A DNA stretch of 38,429 nucleotides from Candidatus Collierbacteria bacterium (GCA_903884375.1 CAISER010000008.1:1-38429), one strand, 5' to 3'; positions 23,844 through 31,072 are shown, counted from the stretch's first letter. Notes: a model not told the origin generated them from the letters alone. Program-made: numbers and translations.

Positions 23844-25001
23844 TTATTTTCCGAGAGAGGCTGCCTCTTCCTTACTAATAAACTGATCTAAGTAATTCTT
23901 ATACCAAAATTCTCTCCCATATTCGATCTTTTTATTCCTTTGTTCCAGAATTCCCAGATCTACAAGACTTTTTACCAACTTATTCGCTTGTGGACGTGAA
24001 AGCTTAGTCCACTCTTCAACTTTTTTAACATTAACAATGGGTAGCTTAAATAAATTTTCAAGAACAATAATGCCTTTCTCAGTACGTCTACCCAGTGATT
24101 GTATTTTCAACATATCAGACTGTCTCAGAACATTAATTTTTTTTGAAGTCTCAATTGCTTCAGTAGCAATGATTGCCACTCCGTCGAGGAAAAAATCTAA
24201 CCACCCAGAAACATCTCCATCCTCGCTATGATATGAATTCAAAGCCTCATAATACGCTTTCCTATTATTTAAAAAATATTCAGACAAATAAAGAACCGGC
24301 CTCTCAAGAACACCTAACTTGCATAAATAAAATGTTGTTAACAATCTACCTGATCGTCCATTACCATCCAGAAATGGGTGAATAGTCTCAAATTGCGCAT
24401 GTGTCAAAGCCGCTTTAATAAGGGGGGGATATTCATCTTTTTCATATAAAAATTTCTCCAAATCACTCAAGGAACCGTTCATCTCATGGGGAGGCGGTGG
24501 AACAAATTTAGCTGTACTTGGAGATCCTCCACCTATCCAATTCTGAGACTTTCTGAACTCTCCAGGAGTCTTACCGGGCGCATCCATAGTATCTTCTAGT
24601 AATACTTTGTGAATTTCCCGAATGAATCTTAAAGATAAAGGTAACGATTCAATCCTTTTTAACCCATATTCCATGGCATCAATATAATGAAGAATCCGAT
24701 CAACATCCTCGGGAAACTTACTCTGGATATTAGCTTCAGATTTAATTACATCTACCATTGTTGCCTTGGTTCCTTCAATTTCACTTGATTTCGACGCCTC
24801 CTTCCGAATATACATTAGGATAAAAAAGTCTAGATCGGGTAACAATTGTGTGATTCCGTCAAGTTTTCCCAAATTTAAGACGGCTTTCGCGTGCAATTGC
24901 TGAGTCTTTGGGCTCAAAGAAATAAGTTCTTCAGGCGGAAATTTGTCAGGCACAAACGCCCTGTATCCGGCCGGTTGATAAATATATTTACCTATTGTCA
25001 T
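23844..25001 (-). CDS. Fic domain protein (AMP-transferase type) with inhibitory helix and winged helix
   Basis: A 385-residue Fic protein. An N-terminal Fic_N region includes the inhibitory motif S-x3-E-G (in SSEIEGT, near residue 76). The catalytic motif HPFLDGNGRSGR is near 209-220, complete with His and Arg. The C-terminal part (about residues 310-375) is a winged helix with VEEWTKLSRPQANKLVKSLVDLGILEQ. Such proteins transfer AMP or other groups to target proteins and often act as toxins or regulators. The promoter has consensus TTGACA-17-TATAAT and two inverted repeats, unlike the leaderless genes around it. That fits autoregulation and transfer from elsewhere. Confidence 0.9.
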   Translation of the reverse strand: MTIGKYIYQPAGYRAFVPDKFPPEELISLSPKTQQLHAKAVLNLGKLDGITQLLPDLDFFILMYIRKEASKSSEIEGTKATMVDVIKSEANIQSKFPEDVDRILHYIDAMEYGLKRIESLPLSLRFIREIHKVLLEDTMDAPGKTPGEFRKSQNWIGGGSPSTAKFVPPPPHEMNGSLSDLEKFLYEKDEYPPLIKAALTHAQFETIHPFLDGNGRSGRLLTTFYLCKLGVLERPVLYLSEYFLNNRKAYYEALNSYHSEDGDVSGWLDFFLDGVAIIATEAIETSKKINVLRQSDMLKIQSLGRRTEKGIIVLENLFKLPIVNVKKVEEWTKLSRPQANKLVKSLVDLGILEQRNKKIEYGREFWYKNYLDQFISKEEAASLGK

Positions 25002-25002
25002 A

Positions 25003-25070
25003 CCTTACATCTTCTATTAACTTGTAAGGATTATACAATAAAACCTAACATCTGTCAAGAAGATGTTAGG
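25003..25070 (-). promoter_or_regulatory. fic promoter with two inverted-repeat operators
   Basis: -35 TTGACA (25053-25058) and -10 TATAAT (25030-25035) are spaced exactly 17 bp. A perfect 10-bp inverted repeat, CCTAACATCT (25044-25053) and AGATGTTAGG (25061-25070), covers the -35 box. A second, CCTTACA (25003-25009) and TGTAAGG (25023-25029), covers the transcription start and leader. The half-site CCTWACATCT occurs three times. The winged-helix end of the Fic protein is a candidate binder. Confidence 0.75.
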
Positions 25071-25140
25071 AGTGACAAGTGCTTTCTTAAGGGGAATTTT
25101 CGAAGTTTGGTCTACTGCAAGAGATATAAAATCTATCAAG

Positions 25141-25974
25141 CTACTGATTCAGGAGGCTAATACAAGCAGTCGACGCAGCCATTATCTCCTTAGGAAGACT
25201 ACCGCTAGATTCATACTCTGTATCAAACCTCGTAAGTTCAGTTTCACTATAGTTGCTTGTCATGTAATTTGCCACGCATGTGCAATATGATACTTTTGTT
25301 GAATCCCCCTCAATGCATGCCTTCACGAAATTTTGACGGTAAAGATCTTTAAACGACTCTCCATTCGTATTACCAACAGAGCCGTAAAACGCCAATGCGT
25401 ATAGCATTGCGCCGATTACAGTCAAAACAATATCTCCAGTGCCAAACTTTGATTTAACTAGTTTATCGTCAAATCTTTTTTCCCAATACTTGTTTAGAGC
25501 CTTCTGAACAAACACAAGAATCACTACCTGTCCTAATATGAAAAAACCTGAAGCTTTTATGCATATATTAAAGATAAGAAACAAAGTAGCAAGAAGGTCG
25601 GGTCTTATCTTATTTTCTTTATCATTCTCACTGACAATTGTTGAAATGTGTTTAAAGAGTGGAAATGCAGTAAATCCTGCAAACAATGCATCAAGCAAAA
25701 GCGTAAACTTTCCCCTCTTAATCCCCAACAAGAAGTTTGTTGATTTACATTGTCTATAAAACCAATATATTTCATATAGCCCAAATGTTGCAATCGAAAG
25801 AACAATCAATTTTGTTGTCGAAATTACATATGGATATGGAGCTATTTTTTGATCTACAACCTCAACCTCATCAATTACTTTCTTCACCAAAGTTCGCTTT
25901 AGTAATTCCTTTCCACATTTTTGACAGAATTTCGCCCTGTCTCTGTTTTCTGCTCCGCAATTTATACAGAACAT
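25141..25974 (-). CDS. zinc-ribbon multi-helix membrane protein, unknown function
   Basis: A 277-residue protein that opens with a zinc ribbon (MFCINCGAENRDRAKFCQKCGKE). A linker leads to several membrane helices (about residues 53-72, 88-105, 128-160 and 180-198), with a pattern that recalls DUF4234 proteins. The C-terminal 75 residues are polar, probably extracytoplasmic, with Cys residues that may form disulfides (CIEGDSTKVSYCTC). It has its own leaderless promoter, TATAAT ending 7 nt before the ATG. The neighbour gene has the same zinc-ribbon start. Confidence 0.75.
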   Translation of the reverse strand: MFCINCGAENRDRAKFCQKCGKELLKRTLVKKVIDEVEVVDQKIAPYPYVISTTKLIVLSIATFGLYEIYWFYRQCKSTNFLLGIKRGKFTLLLDALFAGFTAFPLFKHISTIVSENDKENKIRPDLLATLFLIFNICIKASGFFILGQVVILVFVQKALNKYWEKRFDDKLVKSKFGTGDIVLTVIGAMLYALAFYGSVGNTNGESFKDLYRQNFVKACIEGDSTKVSYCTCVANYMTSNYSETELTRFDTEYESSGSLPKEIMAASTACISLLNQ

Positions 25975-26011
25975 AATTCGGATTATATATTAATTAATAA
26001 TCTCGCTACAA

Positions 26012-26923
26012 CTACTTCTTTATGCCCGATGATGTCGCTTCATATGAAACTTCATCAAAAAATTCAGTAATCACATGTGAAGGAATTAATACTCCAAAAT
26101 TCTGATAATCACCTGTTAAGACCGCTGACGGAATACCAACAAAACAACCATACTGATCTATCGCCAAGCCACCAGAGTTGCCACTATCAACCTTTGCGGA
26201 AGTTAAAATATAGCCAGATTCAAAATCAAAATTACTAATAACTCCATCAGTAACCGTAAGATTGTAGTTGTGACTTGTTGACGGATATCCAAATATTCTG
26301 ACAGAATCTCCTAGTTTTGACGGAATATCTGAGCAACCAGGAGGTGCTTGAAACGCAATAAACGAATTAGGATATGTTCCCCATGAATATCCATCTTCAT
26401 CAAAATACAATCCCACAATCTTCAACAATGCAATATCATATTTTTCGCTCAATTCTGGAATAATTACAGGGTTTGCCTCATATATCTCAAGTGGTTCACC
26501 AGTATCTGAATCTGGAATTGTAACAAAACAATATGTTGCACCTTCGACCACATGGTTATTAGTTAACACATCGCCATCTTCTGAAAAGACTGTTCCAGAA
26601 CCACTGTATTCATTATCACAAATGATATTGACCACCGACCTAATGTTTTTTGACTCTATTGATTCTTGCTGACCTTGAACAAAATTACCTTCTTTCACAC
26701 CTGATTCATCCCCCGTGTTACCAATCACTACAATAGTGGTAAACAAAAGAACAATTGCTATTACACCAACTACAAGAAGGGTGTTTCCTATCGACTTTTT
26801 ACCTCGTTTATTAGGAGGTGTTTCTTCCTTCAAGGATAAATTTTGCCCACAATAAATACAAAACTCGTCGTCTTTCTTTACTATTTTTCCACAAGTATCA
26901 CAATATTTAGTTATTTTTAACAT
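26012..26923 (-). CDS. zinc-ribbon, membrane-anchored trypsin-like serine protease
   Basis: A 303-residue protein. A zinc ribbon (YCDTCGK...FCIYCGQN, residues 7-29) is followed by one membrane helix (about 46-68) and an S1-type protease domain. The triad is visible: His in TNNHVVEG, Asp in YDIALLKI and Ser in DSGNSGG. There is no PDZ domain, so it is shorter than DegP. The catalytic part should lie outside the membrane. It follows the HTH gene by 5 nt and is probably in one operon with it. This joins a DNA-binding protein to a surface protease. Confidence 0.87.
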   Translation of the reverse strand: MLKITKYCDTCGKIVKKDDEFCIYCGQNLSLKEETPPNKRGKKSIGNTLLVVGVIAIVLLFTTIVVIGNTGDESGVKEGNFVQGQQESIESKNIRSVVNIICDNEYSGSGTVFSEDGDVLTNNHVVEGATYCFVTIPDSDTGEPLEIYEANPVIIPELSEKYDIALLKIVGLYFDEDGYSWGTYPNSFIAFQAPPGCSDIPSKLGDSVRIFGYPSTSHNYNLTVTDGVISNFDFESGYILTSAKVDSGNSGGLAIDQYGCFVGIPSAVLTGDYQNFGVLIPSHVITEFFDEVSYEATSSGIKK

Positions 26924-26928
26924 TTTTA

Positions 26929-27105
26929 TTATTCAAGGAGTTTATTAACGTCATTTTTTTTATATCTTCGATCACGCCTTACTCCAATCCTGACAGCTTT
27001 TAAAATTCCCTTCTTGTCCCACTGTCTTAACGTGTTTGGATGAACCTTTAACATCTTACAAACCTGAGACATTTTTAGGAGTTCGTTACTTTCGTTTCTT
27101 ACCAT
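26929..27105 (-). CDS. excisionase-like MerR-type HTH protein
   Basis: A protein of 58 residues from the ATG at 27105; a second ATG at 27111 would add two residues. The HTH segment KMSQVCKMLKVHPNTLRQWDKKG followed by RRYKKNDV is typical of excisionase/HTH_17 proteins. TAAGAT at 27112-27117 ends 6 nt before the 27105 start, so this start is favoured. It may control the element's genes or help recombination direction. The bound sites may be the TACTTGATATTACTT repeats found next to its own start and upstream of the recombinase. Confidence 0.8.
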   Translation of the reverse strand: MVRNESNELLKMSQVCKMLKVHPNTLRQWDKKGILKAVRIGVRRDRRYKKNDVNKLLE

Positions 27106-27111
27106 GACCAT

Positions 27112-27156
27112 ATCTTACTTGATATTACTTCACATTGAAATACAATATGAGTCAGA
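27112..27156. promoter_or_regulatory. divergent promoter region with TACTT repeats
   Basis: The 15-mer TACTTGATATTACTT (27116-27130) overlaps the minus-strand promoter of the HTH gene. The plus-strand box TACAAT (27141-27146) ends 10 nt before the ATG at 27157. An identical 15-mer lies upstream of the recombinase gene at 29178-29192. Confidence 0.6.
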
Positions 27157-27966
27157 ATGAAAATAACAATTTTTAAGAATCCCAAAGAAGTCGACAATAA
27201 TACACTCAAATACATTAAGCTACTAGAGCAATCAAAAGACTTTTGGAAACTAATAGAAATAGTACGAAAAAAATCAAATATTCCCCAAGGGGGTTATTTA
27301 TTCTTAGATGATAAATTACCAATAAAACAACAAAAAGTAATTATTAAACAAATTCTTGAACCGTGGCCCGAACTAGATAGAAAGGGTCCTCGTCATAGAG
27401 CAATTGTGAGAAGCAGCCTTATTATTCTTTTGTTGTTAGATCTTCCAGAAAGTTGGTTTTTTGCAATAACTACAATAATCATGTTCAACCTCATATTTCC
27501 TCCAAGCTCGTATCAAGACTCATTCGAAACAAAATATATTGATACACGAGTTCCTAAAACCAAACAAGATGCTTTTCGTCCCGAAAGATCTGTTCAAATT
27601 TCAATCAAAGAAAAAATGACAATAAAAGAGATCGTCAATCAAATTAATAAGCACAAAAATCAACTTTTAAAACAAATAAGTAATTTGCCATCAGGACCAC
27701 AACAAATAACCTGGTTAAATAAAACAAAAAATATTGACATTAAAACAAGAATTAAAGAGCTCAAAGAAAGTGGAAAAACATATAAAGAAATAGGCGATAA
27801 GATCCTGTCGGAAAATAATGATTCATCAATCAGCTTTGAACTATCTAAATCACAACTATCAACTTATCTAAAAAGATTTAACAGAACAATAAATAAAATT
27901 ATCACTGATAAACCATCACTGAATTACATCTATAAAGAGGCAAAAAAACAAAAGTTAACAAGTTGA
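27157..27966 (+). CDS. unknown protein with C-terminal HTH-like segment
   Basis: A 269-residue protein I do not recognise. The middle has a hydrophobic stretch (about residues 88-115, IVRSSLIILLLLDLPESWFFAITTIIMF) that may be one or two helices. The C-terminal part (about 185-215) has IKTRIKELKESGKTYKEIGDKIL, which reads like the HTH used in resolvases. It is divergent from the HTH/protease operon and upstream of the small genes of the element. Confidence 0.65.
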   Translation: MKITIFKNPKEVDNNTLKYIKLLEQSKDFWKLIEIVRKKSNIPQGGYLFLDDKLPIKQQKVIIKQILEPWPELDRKGPRHRAIVRSSLIILLLLDLPESWFFAITTIIMFNLIFPPSSYQDSFETKYIDTRVPKTKQDAFRPERSVQISIKEKMTIKEIVNQINKHKNQLLKQISNLPSGPQQITWLNKTKNIDIKTRIKELKESGKTYKEIGDKILSENNDSSISFELSKSQLSTYLKRFNRTINKIITDKPSLNYIYKEAKKQKLTS

Positions 27967-28039
27967 AGTAATCACAAATGTTAACCTTTAGTATTTGAGA
28001 ATTATCTAAGTCAAATGGAGATCGTATATTTATCTCCAA

Positions 28040-28276
28040 ATGATAATAGATGAATATTTCTCCAGCTCTGATTTAGCTCTCGTCACCACCCTTTCTCTCT
28101 TCTACCCCATCGATTCACTCGACAGGTCTAGTCCTCCCAAAGTCCAGTTCTATTTCAAAAGAGATAGTGATCTAGACAAAATTATCGAGTCCTACTGGAA
28201 AGGTGAAATAAAAATAAATCCTCAAACCTTTTTCAACCAGCTCAAAATTATCAAAACTAGGCTCTATGAGCACTAA
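28040..28276 (+). CDS. DUF5659-like small protein
   Basis: A 78-residue protein whose pattern fits the DUF5659 family: an N-terminal DLALVTTLSL, a central DRSSPPKVQFYFKRDSDLDKIIESYW and a C-terminal INPQTFFNQLKIIKTRLYEH. To my knowledge such proteins often sit near recombinases in CPR genomes. A TATATT box 9 nt upstream suggests a very short leader, and a small hairpin (GGAGAT/ATCTCC) lies across the box. Its end overlaps the start of a 51-residue gene. Confidence 0.75.
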   Translation: MIIDEYFSSSDLALVTTLSLFYPIDSLDRSSPPKVQFYFKRDSDLDKIIESYWKGEIKINPQTFFNQLKIIKTRLYEH

Positions 28277-28421
28277 TTTCAATGAGCCAAACTTTGATCT
28301 CAGAGCTCCAACAGATCCTTATTTCAGACTTTGGAATCAATGCCAACATCAAACAGGCTATAGAAATTGGCGACTCTCTTACAAAGTTTTCGAAACTATT
28401 ACTAAACATGAAAAAAAATGA
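28266..28421 (+). CDS. 51-residue protein of the element, unknown function
   Basis: An ATG at 28266, inside the last codons of the DUF5659 gene, opens a frame of 51 residues (starts MSTNFNEPNFDLRAP, ends KHEKK). Its stop overlaps the start of the next gene (ATGA). The overlaps on both sides make it a likely real, translationally coupled gene. It is rich in aromatic residues (YFRLWNQ, YRNWRLSYK). No family is recognised. Confidence 0.6.
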   Translation: MSTNFNEPNFDLRAPTDPYFRLWNQCQHQTGYRNWRLSYKVFETITKHEKK

Positions 28422-28615
28422 CAAATCTAAAACCTCGATCAAAATATAGCCTCATCAAAATAATAAGAGACACTGAAAAAGCAATTAAGCTCAAATGTTA
28501 CAACTGTCAATGTTTCCAAAAAAAACTTGATTGCCAATTTACACCCTGCACCCTCTATCCCTATCGACCATGGGCATCTAAGAAACATTCCCGTTTTCCC
28601 AAACCTAGAAAATAG
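28418..28615 (+). CDS. Cys-rich small protein (CxxC...C...C-LYPYR type)
   Basis: A 65-residue protein with a compact Cys motif, KCYNCQCFQ...DCQFTPCTLYPYRPW, near residues 26-51, likely a zinc site. The ending CxLYPYR is a motif I know from small phage- and element-encoded proteins. It starts inside the stop of the 51-residue gene (ATGA). It is probably a nucleic-acid- or protein-binding factor of the element. Confidence 0.7.
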   Translation: MTNLKPRSKYSLIKIIRDTEKAIKLKCYNCQCFQKKLDCQFTPCTLYPYRPWASKKHSRFPKPRK

Positions 28616-28639
28616 AAAATCAGAAATCACATAACTAAA

Positions 28640-28993
28640 ATGACTATTGATATACAAGACGTCAAAGTAAAAATAAAACTCCTTAAAGATGCGGGGAAAA
28701 CTCTCGCTCAAGTCGACTTAATTCTCTTTGATGGTTGGACAGAACACGGATGGCGAGTTATGACTTCAGAACATCTGAATCCCATCCTTCAAGAACACAT
28801 ATGGATTCAATCCCCGTGTTTCAGAATCGGATCCACTTGGAAAGAAATGGTTTTTGTCGACGATAAAAAACTTTACGAAAAATTGCAAGAAAAAATATAC
28901 GATTCCTACCATCTATCAAAAATTAAACAAGATCAAGAACAAAACAGCGCATCATTTGAAAACGGAGAACCAATTGAAGAAATACCTTTCTAA
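28640..28993 (+). CDS. small protein, possibly SpoVG-like
   Basis: A 117-residue protein. The region DLILFDGWTEHGWRVMTSEH...IWIQSPCFRIG...EMVFVDDKKLYEKLQEKIYDSYH follows the strand and helix order of SpoVG-type nucleic-acid-binding proteins, but identity is low, so this is tentative. The acidic tail (GEPIEEIPF) resembles C-terminal tips of ssDNA-associated proteins. It is the last small gene before the recombinase. Confidence 0.6.
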   Translation: MTIDIQDVKVKIKLLKDAGKTLAQVDLILFDGWTEHGWRVMTSEHLNPILQEHIWIQSPCFRIGSTWKEMVFVDDKKLYEKLQEKIYDSYHLSKIKQDQEQNSASFENGEPIEEIPF

Positions 28994-29042
28994 AGTGTGT
29001 AAAAACTCATCACCCTATTCAAATAAAAATACGTATATAGTC

Positions 29043-29068
29043 CTCTATATAGTAACTCTATATAGTAA
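29043..29068. repeat. two perfect tandem copies of CTCTATATAGTAA
   Basis: The 13-mer occurs at 29043-29055 and 29056-29068. Partial copies follow, with GTATATAGT at 29034 and the opposite orientation ACTATAGAG near 29093. They lie in the 225-bp gap between the small genes and the recombinase. They may be protein-binding sites or part of the element's att/regulatory region. Confidence 0.7.
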
Positions 29069-29177
29069 CTATATTATTTCTCTTAAGAAAGTAACTATAG
29101 AGTCTATATTACCCCCTTGTTTAATGGTTTCGTTTAGCGTTTATCTGAGTGGATTACTACGGCTAATTACTTAACAA

Positions 29178-29192
29178 TACTTGATATTACTT
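29178..29192. repeat. TACTTGATATTACTT, second copy of the 15-mer at 27116-27130
   Basis: Here it is embedded in a phased run: ATTACTTAAC, AATACTTGAT, ATTACTTAAT (29166-29195), with a period of about 10 bp. It lies 27 bp before the recombinase ATG. It is a candidate operator bound on one face of the helix. Confidence 0.65.
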
Positions 29193-29218
29193 AATATTTA
29201 AAGTAGACTTAAAATAAC

Positions 29219-30901
29219 ATGAAAAGTGTCATCTTGTGCAGGGTTTCTAGTAAAGAACAAGAAGAAACTGGCTATTCTTTAAGTGCGCAAGAAAAATTCC
29301 TGAACTCATACCGAGAAAAACAAGGTTTTCAGTTAGTAAAACTATTCTCTATCTCAGAATCAGCAAGTGGTAAAAAACAAAGAGCGTTATTTGACCAAAT
29401 GTTAAGTTTTGTTAAGTCCAATGAGATCAAAATCATTATTTGTGAAAAAGTCGATAGACTTACCAGAAACTTCAAAGACATGGTCATGATTGATGACTGG
29501 CTTGAGGGAGACGAAAACCGACAAGTTCATTTAGTCAAGGATTCTTTGATAATGCACAAAAACTCTCGTTCTCAAGAAAAACTCAACTGGGGTATCCGCA
29601 TTCTGTTTGCCAAAAATTATGTCGACAACTTGTCTGAGGAGGTTAAAAAGGGTCAAAAAGAAAAGATTTCTCAAGGTTGGTTACCAACAAAACCACCTCC
29701 AGGATACAAAACCATTGGAGAAAGCGGGCGTAAAGAACATGTCATTGATGATAAAAGATCCAGCCTCATCAAACGGATGTTCAATCTTTATGCTTCAGGA
29801 GATTACTCCATTATCCGTCTTACAAAAGTGATGTATCAAGAAGGACTAAGAACAGATACAGGAAACAAAGTTCAAAAAAGCAGAATCGGTTCCCTACTCT
29901 CAAATCCTTTTTATATTGGAAAAATCTATTGGAATAATCAAATATATGATGGCAAACAAGAAGGTTTGATTAGTGATGAAACTTTTAACAGAGTTCAGAG
30001 AGTCTTAAAAGGAAAAAATACACCCAAATACAGTAAACATGAGTACCAATTTAAGGGTCTTATTAGGTGTAAGGAATGTAAGGGAGTCATTACTTGGGAA
30101 ACTCATAAAGGAATAACCTACGGACATTGCAATCATTACAGAAACTGCACGCAAAACATTTGGGCAAAGGAAAAAGAAACAGAAAACACAATCGTCGAAG
30201 GTCTAAACAAACTCAAATTAAATAGCCCAAAACTTACAGAATGGATTAGAAAAGCCCTCAAAGAGAGCCATCAAACTGAAGTTGAATATCATCAGTCAAC
30301 CCAAGCCGAACTCAAACAACATTACGACCAGATACAAAATAGACTCGATCGCCTTTTTGACGAAAAGCTGGACGGAAATCTTGAAGATTCCTTCTACAAA
30401 CGAAAACTAGAGCAATATACTCAAGAAAAAGAAAATATTCTTAAAACAATAAAGAATCACTCAGATTCCTCAAATAACTACCGCCAAAAATGTCTCGAAA
30501 CATATGACCTTGCACAAAACGCCGGTATTTCATTCACTAACGGCAGTCCAGAACAAAAACATGAACTAATAAATCTGGTGTTTGAAAATTTAATACTCGA
30601 CCAAGGAAAGCTAAACTACACCTACACAAAACCCTTTGATTTGTTATTTAAGGCTGTCCAAGCCACAAACAGTTCGAAAGACGCAAAAACAACTCCACAA
30701 GACACAATTACTTTCGAACTCGGAAAAAAGACTGATGAATCAAACACAAATGGTCAAATATTACCTATTCGACCTACCTGGCTCCCCCGCGTGGGCTCGA
30801 ACCACGGACATCCTCCTTACAAGTGCCCTCAACTTTCGAAGAGGCTTGGACTATCTTATCTCCTTCGTTTGATATCTTCAAAGAAGGGGTCAGGCGTATA
30901 G
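29219..30901 (+). CDS. large serine recombinase (integrase)
   Basis: A 560-residue serine integrase. The N-terminal resolvase domain has the nucleophile in CRVSSKEQ (Ser near residue 10) and the arginine block VDRLTRN. The Recombinase domain follows (about residues 150-255), then a zinc ribbon (CKECKGVI...HCNHYRNC, about 284-309) and a coiled-coil region (about 345-425). It inserts or excises the element. The last 41 codons are antisense to the 3' exon and intron of the tRNA-Asn gene, so these residues (from WLPRVGSNHG onward) come from host DNA. The original C-terminus was therefore different. Confidence 0.93.
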   Translation: MKSVILCRVSSKEQEETGYSLSAQEKFLNSYREKQGFQLVKLFSISESASGKKQRALFDQMLSFVKSNEIKIIICEKVDRLTRNFKDMVMIDDWLEGDENRQVHLVKDSLIMHKNSRSQEKLNWGIRILFAKNYVDNLSEEVKKGQKEKISQGWLPTKPPPGYKTIGESGRKEHVIDDKRSSLIKRMFNLYASGDYSIIRLTKVMYQEGLRTDTGNKVQKSRIGSLLSNPFYIGKIYWNNQIYDGKQEGLISDETFNRVQRVLKGKNTPKYSKHEYQFKGLIRCKECKGVITWETHKGITYGHCNHYRNCTQNIWAKEKETENTIVEGLNKLKLNSPKLTEWIRKALKESHQTEVEYHQSTQAELKQHYDQIQNRLDRLFDEKLDGNLEDSFYKRKLEQYTQEKENILKTIKNHSDSSNNYRQKCLETYDLAQNAGISFTNGSPEQKHELINLVFENLILDQGKLNYTYTKPFDLLFKAVQATNSSKDAKTTPQDTITFELGKKTDESNTNGQILPIRPTWLPRVGSNHGHPPYKCPQLSKRLGLSYLLRLISSKKGSGV

Positions 30902-31072
30902 TCTCTGAACCTTCAATCCGTCCATGAGACGGAAAGCTTGGCTGCGGATTACCATGACCTTTCGGCCAACAGGCTTCCCGACAATTAACCCGATTTTCCA
31001 CCCAAAATTTCTTCTGGGCGCTGCAAGTTTACGTATTACAGGGAGGCGCTCTACCAACTGAGCTACAGGGGA
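30779..31072 (-). tRNA. tRNA-Asn(GUU), interrupted by a group I intron
   Basis: The 5' exon is 31038-31072 and the 3' exon 30779-30819. Joined, they give a 76-nt tRNA with a 7-bp acceptor stem (TCCCCTG/CGGGGGA), D arm GCTC-GAGC, anticodon stem CCTCC/GGAGG, loop CTGTTAA (anticodon GTT), T arm CGTGG-TTCGAGC-CCACG, discriminator G and an encoded CCA. The split lies between U35 and U36. Neither half alone gives a proper anticodon loop. The serine recombinase gene runs into its 3' end, which is the likely integration site. Confidence 0.88.
30820..31037 (-). ncRNA. group I intron in tRNA-Asn (IC3-like), 218 nt, no ORF
   Basis: The core segments are visible on the minus strand: GTTCAGAGACTATACG (R) and AAGATAGTCC (S), whose GACTAT and ATAGTC form P7; AATCCGCAGCC (Q); AATTGTCGGGAAGCC (P). 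The exon end CTGU pairs with GCAG of the guide sequence to give P1 with the required U-G at the 5' splice site. The intron ends with G. A P9 hairpin CCTC...GAGG precedes the end. There is no homing endonuclease. Confidence 0.88.

Noticed and set aside
29034-29112. CRISPR array
   Set aside because: The repeats are 13 bp, tandem without spacers, and no cas genes are present.
26929-30901. IS607-type transposon (MerR-like HTH plus serine recombinase)
   Set aside because: The recombinase is the large integrase type with zinc ribbon and coiled coil, the HTH gene is 2 kb away on the other strand, and the tRNA 3' end as target fits an integrative element better.
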